A DNA stretch of 61,177 bases from Paraburkholderia caledonica NBRC 102488. GTDB taxonomy: Bacteria; Pseudomonadota; Gammaproteobacteria; Burkholderiales; Burkholderiaceae. Location: positions 1-61,177 of the forward strand of contig NZ_BAYE01000031.1 of NCBI RefSeq assembly GCF_000685095.1, given 5' to 3'. The notes beneath the pieces are model-generated. The model made no database searches, was not told the origin of the DNA, and saw only the letters and a list, made by a program, of their open reading frames with translations. This document shows, piece after piece, positions 17,990-26,472 of this stretch (its first letter is position 1; the number at the start of each line of letters is the position of its first letter). The translations under genes and the position numbers were made by a program.

Positions 17990-18078
17990 GCCAAAAGCGT
18001 GCTCGCAAGTGAACGCGCGGCTCTTCCTATAAGGGCTTTTCTCTACTGGCGTGTTTATTTATTTCGCGCGAATACTGC

Positions 18079-18088
18079 GGTATATACT
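18079..18088. promoter_or_regulatory. HutC-type operator, transporter side
   Basis: GGTATATACT carries the same GTATATAC core (18080-18087), 99 bp from the first copy and 63-72 bp upstream of the binding-protein start. TATACT within it is a plausible -10 for the plus-strand operon, so a bound repressor would block polymerase. The UTRA-domain regulator at 21335, last gene of this operon, is the obvious candidate. Confidence 0.65.
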
Positions 18089-18150
18089 GCCTCGCATGAC
18101 TTGCGCCGAACCGCTTTGTGCGGTCCTCGCTTTGCCAACCGGAGAATCTC

Positions 18151-18978
18151 ATGAGCATCCTTTCAGGCTGGAAGTGTCGTTTGGTCATGCTGGCATTGTG
18201 CGCCGCAAGTGTTGCCGCTCATGCGGAAGACCAGCTCGCCAAAGTGAAGAAGGCCGGCGAGCTCGTGGTTGGCACCGAGATGCAGTTCGCGCCGTTCGAC
18301 TTCCTCGAAAACGGTCAACAGGCCGGTTTCAACAAGGATCTGTTCGCCGAGGTTGGCAAGGAACTCGGCGTGAAGGTGCGCTTTATCGACTTGCCGTGGC
18401 CGAGCGTGCTGCCCGGCCTCGAAGCGGGCAAGTTCGATATGGTGGGCGGCCCGCTCACCGTCACCAAGGCGCGCATGGAACGCTACACATACACGCTGCC
18501 GGTTGCGGATGCCACCGACGCACTGCTCAAGCGCGCGAACGACACCGCCCTCAAACAATCGTCGGATATCGCGGGCAAGACCGTGGGCGCAGGCAAGGGT
18601 TCGGCTCAACTCGATCAGTTGAAGGCATATGTCGCCACGTTGCCGAAGCCGCCTGAAATCCGCGAATACGTCGACAACAACCAGGCGTATGCCGACCTCG
18701 CCGCCGGCCGCATTGCCGCGGTGGCGAATTCAATGACCAACATCGCCTACGTCGCCAAACAGCGTCCTGAAACCTTCGCAGTGGTGCAGCCGCCGTTCGG
18801 CGCGAAAGTGTACTTTGCGTACTGCCTGCGCAAAGACGCCGACAGCAAGCCGCTCGCAGACGCGTTCAATGCGGCGCTCGTGAAAATGCACAACGACGGA
18901 CGGCTCGCGACTTTGCAGAAGAAGTGGTTCGGCGTTGCAATGGACGCCCCGACGACCATGCCCGCGCCGAACTATTGA
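18151..18978 (+). CDS. Amino-acid ABC transporter periplasmic binding protein (module A)
   Basis: A 275-residue family-3 solute-binding protein. It has a cleavable signal peptide (residues 1-24, ending AAHAED) and the family core starting KVKKAGELVVGTEMQFAPFDF, with GLEAGKFDMVGGPLTVT near residue 90. It delivers a polar amino acid or analogue to the two downstream permeases. The ATG at 18151 is preceded by GGAG at 18141-18144 and begins exactly at the signal peptide. First gene of the plus-strand operon 18151-22165 and downstream of a HutC-type operator. The ligand cannot be told from sequence. Confidence 0.92.
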   Translation: MSILSGWKCRLVMLALCAASVAAHAEDQLAKVKKAGELVVGTEMQFAPFDFLENGQQAGFNKDLFAEVGKELGVKVRFIDLPWPSVLPGLEAGKFDMVGGPLTVTKARMERYTYTLPVADATDALLKRANDTALKQSSDIAGKTVGAGKGSAQLDQLKAYVATLPKPPEIREYVDNNQAYADLAAGRIAAVANSMTNIAYVAKQRPETFAVVQPPFGAKVYFAYCLRKDADSKPLADAFNAALVKMHNDGRLATLQKKWFGVAMDAPTTMPAPNY

Positions 18979-19068
18979 GTTCGTTCCAGAAGCACATTGC
19001 ACGCATAGTCAGCGCACGCTAGTGCCTATTTAATGCGTACCTAACGCACATTGGCGAGGTCGACGCCC

Positions 19069-19719
19069 ATGTTCAGCACGACCGTCTTCGTTCAGGGCAT
19101 GCCGCTCCTGCTGCACGCGGCGCTTGCCACCATCGGCGTTTCGCTGACGGGCCTTTTCATCGGCTTTTTCGTCGCGGTCGGCGTGTGCGCGGCGCGCCTG
19201 TCGCCGAATCGCGCCGCGCGCAGATTCGGCGGTGCGTATGTGTTTTTCTTTCGCGGCGTGCCGATGCTCGTGCAATTGCTGCTGGTGTATTACCTACTGC
19301 CGTTCGCCGGCATCAACGTATCGCCGCTCGTCGCCGCGATCAGCGCGGTATCGCTGTGCTCGGCCTCCTACATCGCCGAAATTCTGCGCGGCGGTTTTCT
19401 CAGCATTCCGCCGGGTCATATAGAAGCCGCACGCATGCTCGGCCTCTCGCCGTTCGACACGCTCCGGCGCATTCTCGTGCCCCAGGCGTTTCGCCTGACG
19501 CTACCGTCGCTCGTCAATGAAATGGTGCTGCTGATCAAGGCCTCGTCGCTGATTTCGGTTGTCGGCGTGGCGGAGTTGACCCGCACCGCGCAGAACATCG
19601 CCGCGAGTACTTACAGACCGCTCGAGGCGTATCTTGCCGCCGGGCTTATTTACTTCGTGATTTGCGGTGCGCTCGCGCTGATCGCGCATGCCGCCGAGTT
19701 CCGTCTGAAGCACGCCTGA
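19069..19719 (+). CDS. Amino-acid ABC transporter permease (module A, first)
   Basis: A 216-residue HisM/HisQ-type inner-membrane permease with about five hydrophobic helices and the EAA loop (PGHIEAARMLGLSPFDTLRR), which contacts the ATPase. RGVPMLVQLLLVYYLLP is the usual family signature after the second helix. An upstream TTG at 19051 is in frame, but the ATG at 19069 is preferred because GAGGT sits 8 nt before it. It is 90 bp after the binding-protein gene and 19 bp before the second permease. Confidence 0.92.
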   Translation: MFSTTVFVQGMPLLLHAALATIGVSLTGLFIGFFVAVGVCAARLSPNRAARRFGGAYVFFFRGVPMLVQLLLVYYLLPFAGINVSPLVAAISAVSLCSASYIAEILRGGFLSIPPGHIEAARMLGLSPFDTLRRILVPQAFRLTLPSLVNEMVLLIKASSLISVVGVAELTRTAQNIAASTYRPLEAYLAAGLIYFVICGALALIAHAAEFRLKHA

Positions 19720-19738
19720 TCGGCCCGGAGCCTTCGCT

Positions 19739-20401
19739 ATGCAACAGTTCGATCCCACCGTCATCACGCACAATCTTCAGCCGATCGCAGCGGGCCTCGC
19801 CACCACGCTCGGCACCTGGGCGGCGGGTGTCGTGATCGGCATGGTGATCGGCTTTCTGATCGCGGTGTTGCAGCTCTTTTGCGGACGCTGGGTACGCGGC
19901 CTGTTGCGCTTCTATATCGAGCTCTTTCGCGGCACGCCATTTCTCGTGCAACTGTTTTTGCTCTACTACGGCGGCCCGTCGTTCGGCCTCACGCTCGAAC
20001 CGATGACAGCCGGAGTGCTCGGTCTCGGCCTCTATGGCAGTGCGTATTTCGCCGAAGCGTTTCGCTCCGGTTTTCAATCGGTGCCGCCCGGCCATCTAGA
20101 AGCGGCGTCGTGTCTCGGCCTGACGCGCACGCAGGCCGTGTGGCGCATTCAGATGCCGCAAATGCTGGTGCTGATCGTGCCCGCGCTCACCAATCTCATC
20201 ATCGTGTTGAGCAAGGAGACCGCAGTGCTGTCCATCGTCACGGTCCCCGAGTTGACGTTCGTGCTGACCGGCATCGGCTCGGCAAGCTTCGCTTTCGTGG
20301 AAACGCTGCTCATGCTGTGCGTGTGCTATCTCGCGCTCGTCGAACTGACGTCGCGCGCGGGCATGTGGGCCGAAACCCGCGTCGCGCGTTTCATGGCATA
20401 A
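19739..20401 (+). CDS. Amino-acid ABC transporter permease (module A, second)
   Basis: A 220-residue partner permease of the same family, with RGTPFLVQLFLLYYGGPSFG and the EAA loop PGHLEAASCLGLTRTQAVWR. It would form the heterodimeric channel with the preceding permease. A GGAG site lies 8 nt upstream of the ATG. Close spacing to both neighbours (19 and 18 bp) supports one transcript. Confidence 0.92.
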   Translation: MQQFDPTVITHNLQPIAAGLATTLGTWAAGVVIGMVIGFLIAVLQLFCGRWVRGLLRFYIELFRGTPFLVQLFLLYYGGPSFGLTLEPMTAGVLGLGLYGSAYFAEAFRSGFQSVPPGHLEAASCLGLTRTQAVWRIQMPQMLVLIVPALTNLIIVLSKETAVLSIVTVPELTFVLTGIGSASFAFVETLLMLCVCYLALVELTSRAGMWAETRVARFMA

Positions 20402-20419
20402 AAGGAATCGGATCACTTC

Positions 20420-21283
20420 ATGAACGCTATTGCCGACATGCCCTCCTCCGCGTCCGCCGTTCACGCCCGACCTGGATCGCCGCTGATCCAGGTGCGCGAT
20501 CTTCGCAAACGCTTCGGCGAAGTCGAAGTGCTGCGCGGCGTCGATCTCGAGATTGCCCGCTCCGAGGTGGTATGCATCATCGGGCCTTCCGGATCGGGCA
20601 AGAGCACACTGTTGCGCTGCCTCGCTGCGCTGGAAACATACGATCACGGCGACGTGCGCATCGAAGGCGAACTGCTTGGCTATAGCGAGCGCAACGGCAA
20701 GCGCGTGCGCGCGACGCAAAGCGAGATCGATCGCGTGCGGCGTAACGTCGGCATGGTATTCCAGCAATTCAATCTATGGCCGCACATGACGGCGCTCGGC
20801 AACGTCATGGAAGCGCTGCTGCGCGTGCGGCGGCTGCCGCACGCCGACGCGCGCCGCCGCGCGAACGCGATGCTGGAAACAGTGGGCCTCTCGAATAAGG
20901 GCGACGCGTACCCGGCCAAACTTTCGGGCGGCCAGCAGCAGCGCGTGGCGATTGCGCGAGCGCTCGCCATGGAGCCGCACATCATGCTGTTCGACGAACC
21001 CACCTCGGCGCTCGATCCCGAACTCGTCGGCGAGGTGCTGCAAGTGATGAAGCAACTCGCGCGAGACGGCATGACGATGGCCGTCGTCACTCACGAAATG
21101 GGCTTTGCCGCGCAGGTCGCGGACAAAGTCATGTTCATCGACCAGGGGCGCATTGCTGTTCAAGGTCGACCGCGCGAAGTTTTCCATGACGCCGGACAGC
21201 CCCGCTTGCGGCAGTTCCTGCAGAACTACTTCGACCGCAACGCTTTCTGGGCGCGCGGCCCAGACGACGCAGAGCCGCTATGA
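20420..21283 (+). CDS. Amino-acid ABC transporter ATP-binding protein (module A)
   Basis: A 287-residue HisP/GlnQ-type ATPase energising import. Walker A is GPSGSGKST, the Q-loop region MVFQQFNLWPHMT, the signature LSGGQQQRVAIARAL, and Walker B MLFDEPTSALDPELV, with the switch His in VVTHEMGFA. Compared with HisP it has about 25 extra N-terminal residues. It ends 51 bp before the regulator gene. Confidence 0.94.
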   Translation: MNAIADMPSSASAVHARPGSPLIQVRDLRKRFGEVEVLRGVDLEIARSEVVCIIGPSGSGKSTLLRCLAALETYDHGDVRIEGELLGYSERNGKRVRATQSEIDRVRRNVGMVFQQFNLWPHMTALGNVMEALLRVRRLPHADARRRANAMLETVGLSNKGDAYPAKLSGGQQQRVAIARALAMEPHIMLFDEPTSALDPELVGEVLQVMKQLARDGMTMAVVTHEMGFAAQVADKVMFIDQGRIAVQGRPREVFHDAGQPRLRQFLQNYFDRNAFWARGPDDAEPL

Positions 21284-21334
21284 ACGCGCGCCCTGCCCCA
21301 ACCGCATTGCGCGGACAGTAACCAGGGGCTGCCG

Positions 21335-22165
21335 ATGTCCTCCATGCTTCGCGGCAAGAGCCACAAAGCCCACGGCAAGCCGCCAGCCGCCGCGGCTCAA
21401 AGCACGCGCGACGCGACTGCGGCTACGAGCGCTGCAGGTGAAGCGCCGGCTGCACGCTACGAGCAGGTCAAGCAGCATATTCTTGGCATCATCGAATCGG
21501 GCGCGCGTCAGGCAGGCGAGCGTCTGCCCTCCGAACTGGACCTCGTTGCGACGCTGGGCGTTTCGCGCATGACCGTCAATCGCGCGCTGCGCGAACTGGC
21601 GCACGAAGGGCTGGTTACGCGTGTGTCGGGCGTCGGCACGTTCGTCGCGCAAGCAAGGCCGCAATCCACGCTCCTGATGATCGCGCATATCGGCGATGAG
21701 ATTCGCTCACGCGGACACGAATACAGCTACCGTACCGTGCTTTTGCAGCGCGAGACTGCATCTGTCGTCGTATCGAATGCGTTAGGGCTCGCGCCGGCCG
21801 CTTCGGTTTTTCATGTTGTTTGCGTGCACCGCGAAAACGGCTTGCCGGTGCAACTGGAGGACCGCTACGTGAATCCGGCCATTGCGCCGGATTTTTTGCA
21901 GCAGGATTTCTCGGCGATCAGGCCGTCGGAATATCTGTTCGAAACGGTGCCTGCGCACGACGTCGAACACATTGTCGACGCGGGACTACCGACTCAGGCC
22001 GAAGCCGGACTACTCGAAATTCGCGCGGAAGAACCTTGTCTCACGCTCGTGCGCCGAACCTGGACGAGCGGTGTTGCGGTGACGTTCGCGCGGTTCGTAC
22101 ATCCCGGCTCGCGGTACCGGCTCGGCTGCCGCTTTTCGCCGGATATGTCGCAGCGGCAAGGCTGA
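21335..22165 (+). CDS. HutC-type GntR regulator with UTRA domain (module A)
   Basis: A 276-residue ligand-responsive repressor candidate. After a 35-residue Ala/Lys-rich tail comes a winged helix-turn-helix (YEQVKQHILGIIESG, then LPSELDLVATLGVSRMTVNR) to about residue 105. A UTRA effector domain follows, containing EDRYVNP and LQQDF. It is last in the module A operon and is clearly paralogous to the GntR gene facing it tail to tail at 22219. HutC proteins bind GTMTAKAC-type palindromes and release DNA on binding their pathway metabolite; two such sites flank the module A divergent promoters. Confidence 0.9.
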   Translation: MSSMLRGKSHKAHGKPPAAAAQSTRDATAATSAAGEAPAARYEQVKQHILGIIESGARQAGERLPSELDLVATLGVSRMTVNRALRELAHEGLVTRVSGVGTFVAQARPQSTLLMIAHIGDEIRSRGHEYSYRTVLLQRETASVVVSNALGLAPAASVFHVVCVHRENGLPVQLEDRYVNPAIAPDFLQQDFSAIRPSEYLFETVPAHDVEHIVDAGLPTQAEAGLLEIRAEEPCLTLVRRTWTSGVAVTFARFVHPGSRYRLGCRFSPDMSQRQG

Positions 22166-22179
22166 CGCGCCACGCGTCA
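22163..22179. terminator. Hairpin between the two convergent GntR genes
   Basis: TGACGCG and CGCGTCA form a perfect 7-bp stem with a 3-nt loop overlapping the stop codon of the plus-strand regulator. No T-tract follows, so its strength as a terminator is uncertain. Confidence 0.35.
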
Positions 22180-22218
22180 CAACCTGGTTTCGCGCCGCGC
22201 CGGTGCCGTGCTGGCCCG

Positions 22219-23037
22219 TCACACATTGCCCGCCAGATGAAAGCGCGACGCCGGATGCCACAACTGCACGGACGTCGCCACGTCTTCGCCGACCCATGTA
22301 CGACGCCATAGCTGCAAGCACGGCTCGCCGATCTCCATTGACAGATGACGGCGCACATACGCGTCCGGCTTCTGCGCGTAGATGCGAAACTCCGCGCGTT
22401 GAATGGGTGCGAGGCGCACCATGTAATGATTCGGCGTCTCGATGGTGAAGTCCTGCTGCAGATACTCGGGAAACACCTTCGGGTTCACGTAGCGATCTTC
22501 GTACTGGATCGGCTCGCCCTCTTCGCTGTGCACGATGCACGAATGGAACGCCGGGCCGCTCGACAGGCCGAGCGCTTCGAGCGCCTGCGGGTCGTCGCTC
22601 GGTTCGAGCGTCAACACGCGGGCCGAATGACGATGACCTCGCGCGGTGATTTCATCGGCGATATTGCGGATTTCCAACACCGTCGATTCGTAGCGCTGCG
22701 GCGCGACGAACGTACCGGAACCCTGCACACGGGTCAGCACGCGCTCAGTGGTCAATTCGCGCAGCGCGCGCGAGACCGTCATGCGAGCGACGCCAAACTC
22801 CTTCACCAGTTCCGTTTCGGAGGGGATCAGCCCGCCCGGCTTCCAGTCGCCTTCGCTGATACGCCGGATCACATAGCGCTTGATCTGTTCATAGGCGGGC
22901 ATTGCTTTCGCGGGCGTCTCCTTGCACGCGGCGCGGTCCACGTTGCCGCCATGTCCCGCGCTTATTTGCGGGGCCGCTTGTGCAACTGCTTGCGCGCTTT
23001 GTTGTGCCCGCTTTTGCTCATTTGTAGTTGTGTTCAC
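22219..23037 (-). CDS. HutC-type GntR regulator with UTRA domain (module B)
   Basis: A 272-residue paralogue of the regulator at 21335, with the same layout: a disordered Gln/Ala-rich tail of about 45 residues, a GntR winged helix (IPSETELVKEFGVARMTVSR) and a UTRA domain with EDRYVNPKVFPEYLQQDF. This is the closer of the two to classical HutC histidine-utilisation repressors by my reading. It is last in the minus-strand module B operon, 124 bp after the lyase homologue. Candidate targets are the GTATAGAC and GTCTAGAC palindromes upstream of the module B binding-protein gene. Confidence 0.9.
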   Translation of the reverse strand: MNTTTNEQKRAQQSAQAVAQAAPQISAGHGGNVDRAACKETPAKAMPAYEQIKRYVIRRISEGDWKPGGLIPSETELVKEFGVARMTVSRALRELTTERVLTRVQGSGTFVAPQRYESTVLEIRNIADEITARGHRHSARVLTLEPSDDPQALEALGLSSGPAFHSCIVHSEEGEPIQYEDRYVNPKVFPEYLQQDFTIETPNHYMVRLAPIQRAEFRIYAQKPDAYVRRHLSMEIGEPCLQLWRRTWVGEDVATSVQLWHPASRFHLAGNV

Positions 23038-23161
23038 TCCGACCTCGTGGGTGGGTTGCGGATCGCATTCGTTGTACCGCTTTTACGCCCCGCAGTAAGT
23101 CCCTTGGGGACACCTCGGTCGGTTCGCCGGCGGGTAAGCCCGCTCACCGGATATGTCTTTG

Positions 23162-24838
23162 TCAGGCCACGAGAGCGACGACCGGTGCGCCGCCTGCAAT
23201 GGCGACATGGCCCGCTACATCCATCACGCCCGCGCTATCGCTCACACTATTTGCGGCGGCGGGCAAGTTACTCGCCGCTGCGAGTTTCCCGATAGACGCG
23301 TCCGCAACGACACTGAGATTGCGCTGCCTCAGCTTGTCAGGGCCAGGCAACGGCGGCGGCGCCTCGCCAGCGATCATCCGGAAGGCCACGCTCATGTCGT
23401 CCGCGAGCGGACGGTCGTCGCGATACGTCGGCACGATCTGCCGCACGCGTTGCCACAACGCCTGCGTATGCGGCGCCGGTGGGGCGTCGGTGGCTTGCAG
23501 GTCGTAAGCCTGCGCTGCGGCCAATAGCTCTATCGCGACGATGCGCCCCGCGTTGTCGATGATTTCCAGCGCCTTCAATGCGGCAGGCGTGGCGTGGCAC
23601 AGGTGATCTTCCTGCAAGCCCGACGTGATGCCGCCGTCGAGACTCGCTGGCAGCGCGAGCCGCCGGTTCTGCGCAACCAGCGAGGCCGCCGTGTACTGCG
23701 CGATCATGAAGCCCGAGCAGGTGCCGCCAGGCTCCGCCAGAAACGCGGGCAAGCCGCTCACCAGCGGATTGACGAGACGATCGAGCCGCCGTTCGGCCAT
23801 TGCGGCGACCTGCGCGATGGCGGTGGCGAGGCTGTCCATCGCAAGCGCAATGGAGGCGCCCACCGCATGCGCCTGCGAATAAACGCGCGGATCTTCCGGC
23901 GTGCCCGCGACGATCGGGTTGTCGGTGATCGACGCCAGTTCGCGATCGACCACGTCGGCGGTCGCGGCAAGCACGTCGCGCGCCGCGCCGTGCACGTGCG
24001 GAATGGTGCGCATGCTGAGCGGATCTTGCGTGCGCTGGCCGACCACGGCCGCGAGAATGCCGCTGTCGGCAAGCGCGGTGCGCATGCGCTCGCCTACCAG
24101 GTTCAGCCCCGGTGAAATGCGCAGCGCGAGCGAGTCTTCATCGAATGCTGCCAGTTGGCCGCGCAGATTCTCAAAGCTCATTGCGGCGACGACATCGGTC
24201 CAATCGAGCAGACGTACCGCGCGTGCAAGCGCCAATGCGGCAAGCCCGGTCACGCAAGGCGTACCGTTGATCAGGCTGAGGCCTTCTTTCGCTTCCAGCA
24301 CGAGCGGTTCGCGGCCGAGCATGTGCAACGCGTCGCGGCCCTTCATACGCTCGCCGCGATATCGCACATGACCTTCGCCGATGCACACCAGGGCGATATG
24401 CGCCATATGGCTCAGATAACCGACCGATCCGAACGCCGGCACTTCGGGCAAGCAGTCGGCGTTGAGCAAGGCCACGAGTTGATCGGCGACCTCGATACGG
24501 ATGCCCGAGTGCCCATGCGCGAAGTTGTTGACGGCGGCGGCCATGATCGCCCGCGTCTCGGCGACACCGAGCGGCGCGCCGACACCGACTGCGTGACTCA
24601 TCAGAATGTTGCGCGACAGCGTGCGCTGTTCGGTGGGCGACACGATCACGTCGCACAACGCGCCCACGCCCGTATTGACGCCATACGCTCGAATGCCGCG
24701 CTCGACAATCTGTTGCACCAGTACATGCGCCGCCGCAATGCGCGCGCGGGCGTCGGCGGAAAGTTCGAGCGGCTCCCCGGCGGCGACAGCCGCCACCTGG
24801 GCCCAGTCGAGAGGACGATCGGAACGGATCACGGCCAT
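23162..24838 (-). CDS. Histidine/aromatic ammonia-lyase family protein lacking the MIO triad
   Basis: A 558-residue HAL/PAL-family protein. Family landmarks are present: AYGVNTGVG with Tyr52, LSHAVGVG with His82, LINGT with Asn191, TQDPLSMR with Gln271 and Arg277, and QEDH with Glu410. Family members cyclise an Ala-Ser-Gly triad inside GSVGASGDLAPLAHM to make the electrophilic MIO group. Here the line reads GSVGYLSHMAHIAL (residues 137-150): every flanking position aligns, but the three triad residues are absent and Asp is Tyr. Leu274 also replaces the usual Tyr of QDPYS. Normal MIO-dependent deamination therefore looks impossible. It lies in an ABC amino-acid transporter operon with a HutC-type regulator; hutU, hutI, hutF and hutG are not in the window. 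The frame is intact, so decay is unlikely. Confidence 0.85.
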   Translation of the reverse strand: MAVIRSDRPLDWAQVAAVAAGEPLELSADARARIAAAHVLVQQIVERGIRAYGVNTGVGALCDVIVSPTEQRTLSRNILMSHAVGVGAPLGVAETRAIMAAAVNNFAHGHSGIRIEVADQLVALLNADCLPEVPAFGSVGYLSHMAHIALVCIGEGHVRYRGERMKGRDALHMLGREPLVLEAKEGLSLINGTPCVTGLAALALARAVRLLDWTDVVAAMSFENLRGQLAAFDEDSLALRISPGLNLVGERMRTALADSGILAAVVGQRTQDPLSMRTIPHVHGAARDVLAATADVVDRELASITDNPIVAGTPEDPRVYSQAHAVGASIALAMDSLATAIAQVAAMAERRLDRLVNPLVSGLPAFLAEPGGTCSGFMIAQYTAASLVAQNRRLALPASLDGGITSGLQEDHLCHATPAALKALEIIDNAGRIVAIELLAAAQAYDLQATDAPPAPHTQALWQRVRQIVPTYRDDRPLADDMSVAFRMIAGEAPPPLPGPDKLRQRNLSVVADASIGKLAAASNLPAAANSVSDSAGVMDVAGHVAIAGGAPVVALVA

Positions 24839-24876
24839 GATGTTGCTCTGCTCAGTAGAGTGCGTGGCGATACGAA

Positions 24877-25668
24877 TTAGTTGGTCGTGCGGTCCTGATG
24901 ACTCGACACGAATTGACGGAAGCGCTCAGACTTGCACTCGACGAATACTTCGTCAGGCGTGCCGTCGGCTTCCACTTGGCCCTGATGCAGGAACATCACG
25001 CGATTCGACACGTGCCGCGCAAAACCCATTTCGTGCGTGACGACCAGCATCGTGCGCCCTTCTTCGGCAAGCGAGCGCATGACGCGCAGCACTTCGCCAA
25101 CGAGTTCGGGATCGAGCGCCGACGTGGGTTCGTCGAACAGCATCACTTTGGGATGCATGGCAAGAGCGCGCGCAATCGCCACACGCTGCTGCTGGCCGCC
25201 CGACAGATGCGCCGGATAATGGCCGCGCTTTTCCGCGAGACCGACTTTCGCGAGCAGCGCCTCGGCTTCTTCCACCGACTCGGCGCGGCTGCGCTTTTGC
25301 ACGCGCATCGGTCCTTCGATCAGGTTTTCGAGCACCGTCATATGCGACCAGAGATTGAAGTTCTGGAACACCATGCCGAGTTGCGAACGCACGCGGTCCA
25401 CCTGGCGGCGGTCGCTCGGTTGCAGCTTGCCGTCGCCGCGGCGCTTCATTTTCAGTTCTTCTCCGGCGAGCGCGACGGAACCGTCGTCGGGTGTCTCCAG
25501 CAGATTCAGGCAGCGCAAGAAGGTGCTTTTGCCCGAGCCGCTCGCGCCGAGAATCGAGATCACGTCGCCTTGATGAGCGTCGAGCGAAATGCCTTTGAGC
25601 ACGTGGTGGTCGCCGAACGATTTGTGAATGTTCTTGACCGACAGTGCAACGGGTGCCGTAGCGTTCAT
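24877..25668 (-). CDS. Amino-acid ABC transporter ATP-binding protein (module B)
   Basis: A 263-residue HisP-type ATPase: Walker A GASGSGKST, MVFQNFNLWSHMT, signature LSGGQQQRVAIARAL, Walker B MLFDEPTSALDPELV and switch VVTHEMGFA. The start at 25668 (MNATAP) is preferred over 25686 because GGAG lies 6 nt upstream of it. It sits 35 bp after the permease and 38 bp before the lyase homologue. It is clearly paralogous to the module A ATPase. Confidence 0.94.
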   Translation of the reverse strand: MNATAPVALSVKNIHKSFGDHHVLKGISLDAHQGDVISILGASGSGKSTFLRCLNLLETPDDGSVALAGEELKMKRRGDGKLQPSDRRQVDRVRSQLGMVFQNFNLWSHMTVLENLIEGPMRVQKRSRAESVEEAEALLAKVGLAEKRGHYPAHLSGGQQQRVAIARALAMHPKVMLFDEPTSALDPELVGEVLRVMRSLAEEGRTMLVVTHEMGFARHVSNRVMFLHQGQVEADGTPDEVFVECKSERFRQFVSSHQDRTTN

Positions 25669-25703
25669 GGAATTCTCCAGGTTCATCCGGAATGGCCGGG
25701 CGC

Positions 25704-26459
25704 TCAAGGCGCGGCGCGGCGTGCTTCGGTAGTGGCGGACACTGGCCGGCTCGGTGCGGTCTGCCTGGGCGCCGCACGCAGATGCCGCGACAGGCGCGTT
25801 TCGAGCATGCCGAGCGCGCGCACGATAATGAAGTTCAGGAACAGATAGATCAGCGCGGCGCAGATAAACACTTCCGTCGTGCGATACGTTTGCTGAATGA
25901 TCTGCTGCGCGACGCCGGTCACTTCCCACACGGTCACGAGACTCGCGAGCGCGGTGGATTTGACAAGCAGCACCGCTTCGGTCGAATAAGCGGGCAGACA
26001 CTGGCGCAGTGCAATCGGGCCGATCACGCGGCGCAGCAGCCCGAAGCCCGACAGGCCGATCGAGTAACCCGCCTCGATCTGGCCGACCGGCACGGCCATC
26101 AGGCCACCGCGAATGATTTCGGCCGTATAACCGGCGGTACAGAGCGCGAGCGATAAAACGGCGCACATATACGGCTCGCGCAGCACCGGCCACATGAAGC
26201 TCTCGCGAATCACGCCGAACTGACCCATGCCGTAGTACACGAGGAACATCTGGATCAGTAGCGGCGAGCCGCGGAACACGAGGATATAAGCGCGCGCGAA
26301 ACGGTTCGGCAGCCAGTGCGGCGACACGCGCATCGTGACGATCACGAGCGACAGCAGCCCCCCGAGAACGAGCGAACAGAAGAACAGGCCGAGCGTGGTC
26401 GGCACGGCGGCGAGCAGTTGCTTCACCGTATCGAGCAGAAAATCGAAGTCGAAGTTCAT
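25704..26459 (-). CDS. Amino-acid ABC transporter permease (module B, HisM-like)
   Basis: A 251-residue inner-membrane permease with five or six helices, RGSPLLIQMFLVYYGMGQFG, and the EAA loop (PVGQIEAGYSIGLSGFGLLR). The C-terminal 30 residues (after LETRLSRHLR) are a Pro/Ala-rich tail that is longer than usual. Together with the neighbouring permease it would form the channel. The 13-bp gap from the preceding gene supports an operon. Confidence 0.92.
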   Translation of the reverse strand: MNFDFDFLLDTVKQLLAAVPTTLGLFFCSLVLGGLLSLVIVTMRVSPHWLPNRFARAYILVFRGSPLLIQMFLVYYGMGQFGVIRESFMWPVLREPYMCAVLSLALCTAGYTAEIIRGGLMAVPVGQIEAGYSIGLSGFGLLRRVIGPIALRQCLPAYSTEAVLLVKSTALASLVTVWEVTGVAQQIIQQTYRTTEVFICAALIYLFLNFIIVRALGMLETRLSRHLRAAPRQTAPSRPVSATTEARRAAP

Positions 26460-26472
26460 GATGCCGTCGCCG

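Noticed and set aside
23040..23161. Two small hairpins (GTCCC-TTG-GGGAC and GCGGG-TAAG-CCCGC) between the lyase homologue and its GntR gene, considered as a terminator separating them
   Set aside because: Stems are only 5 bp with no T-run; not enough to claim separate transcription.
23162..24838. Calling the lyase homologue hutH
   Set aside because: The MIO triad is missing and the other hut genes are absent, so naming it histidine ammonia-lyase would assert an activity the sequence argues against.
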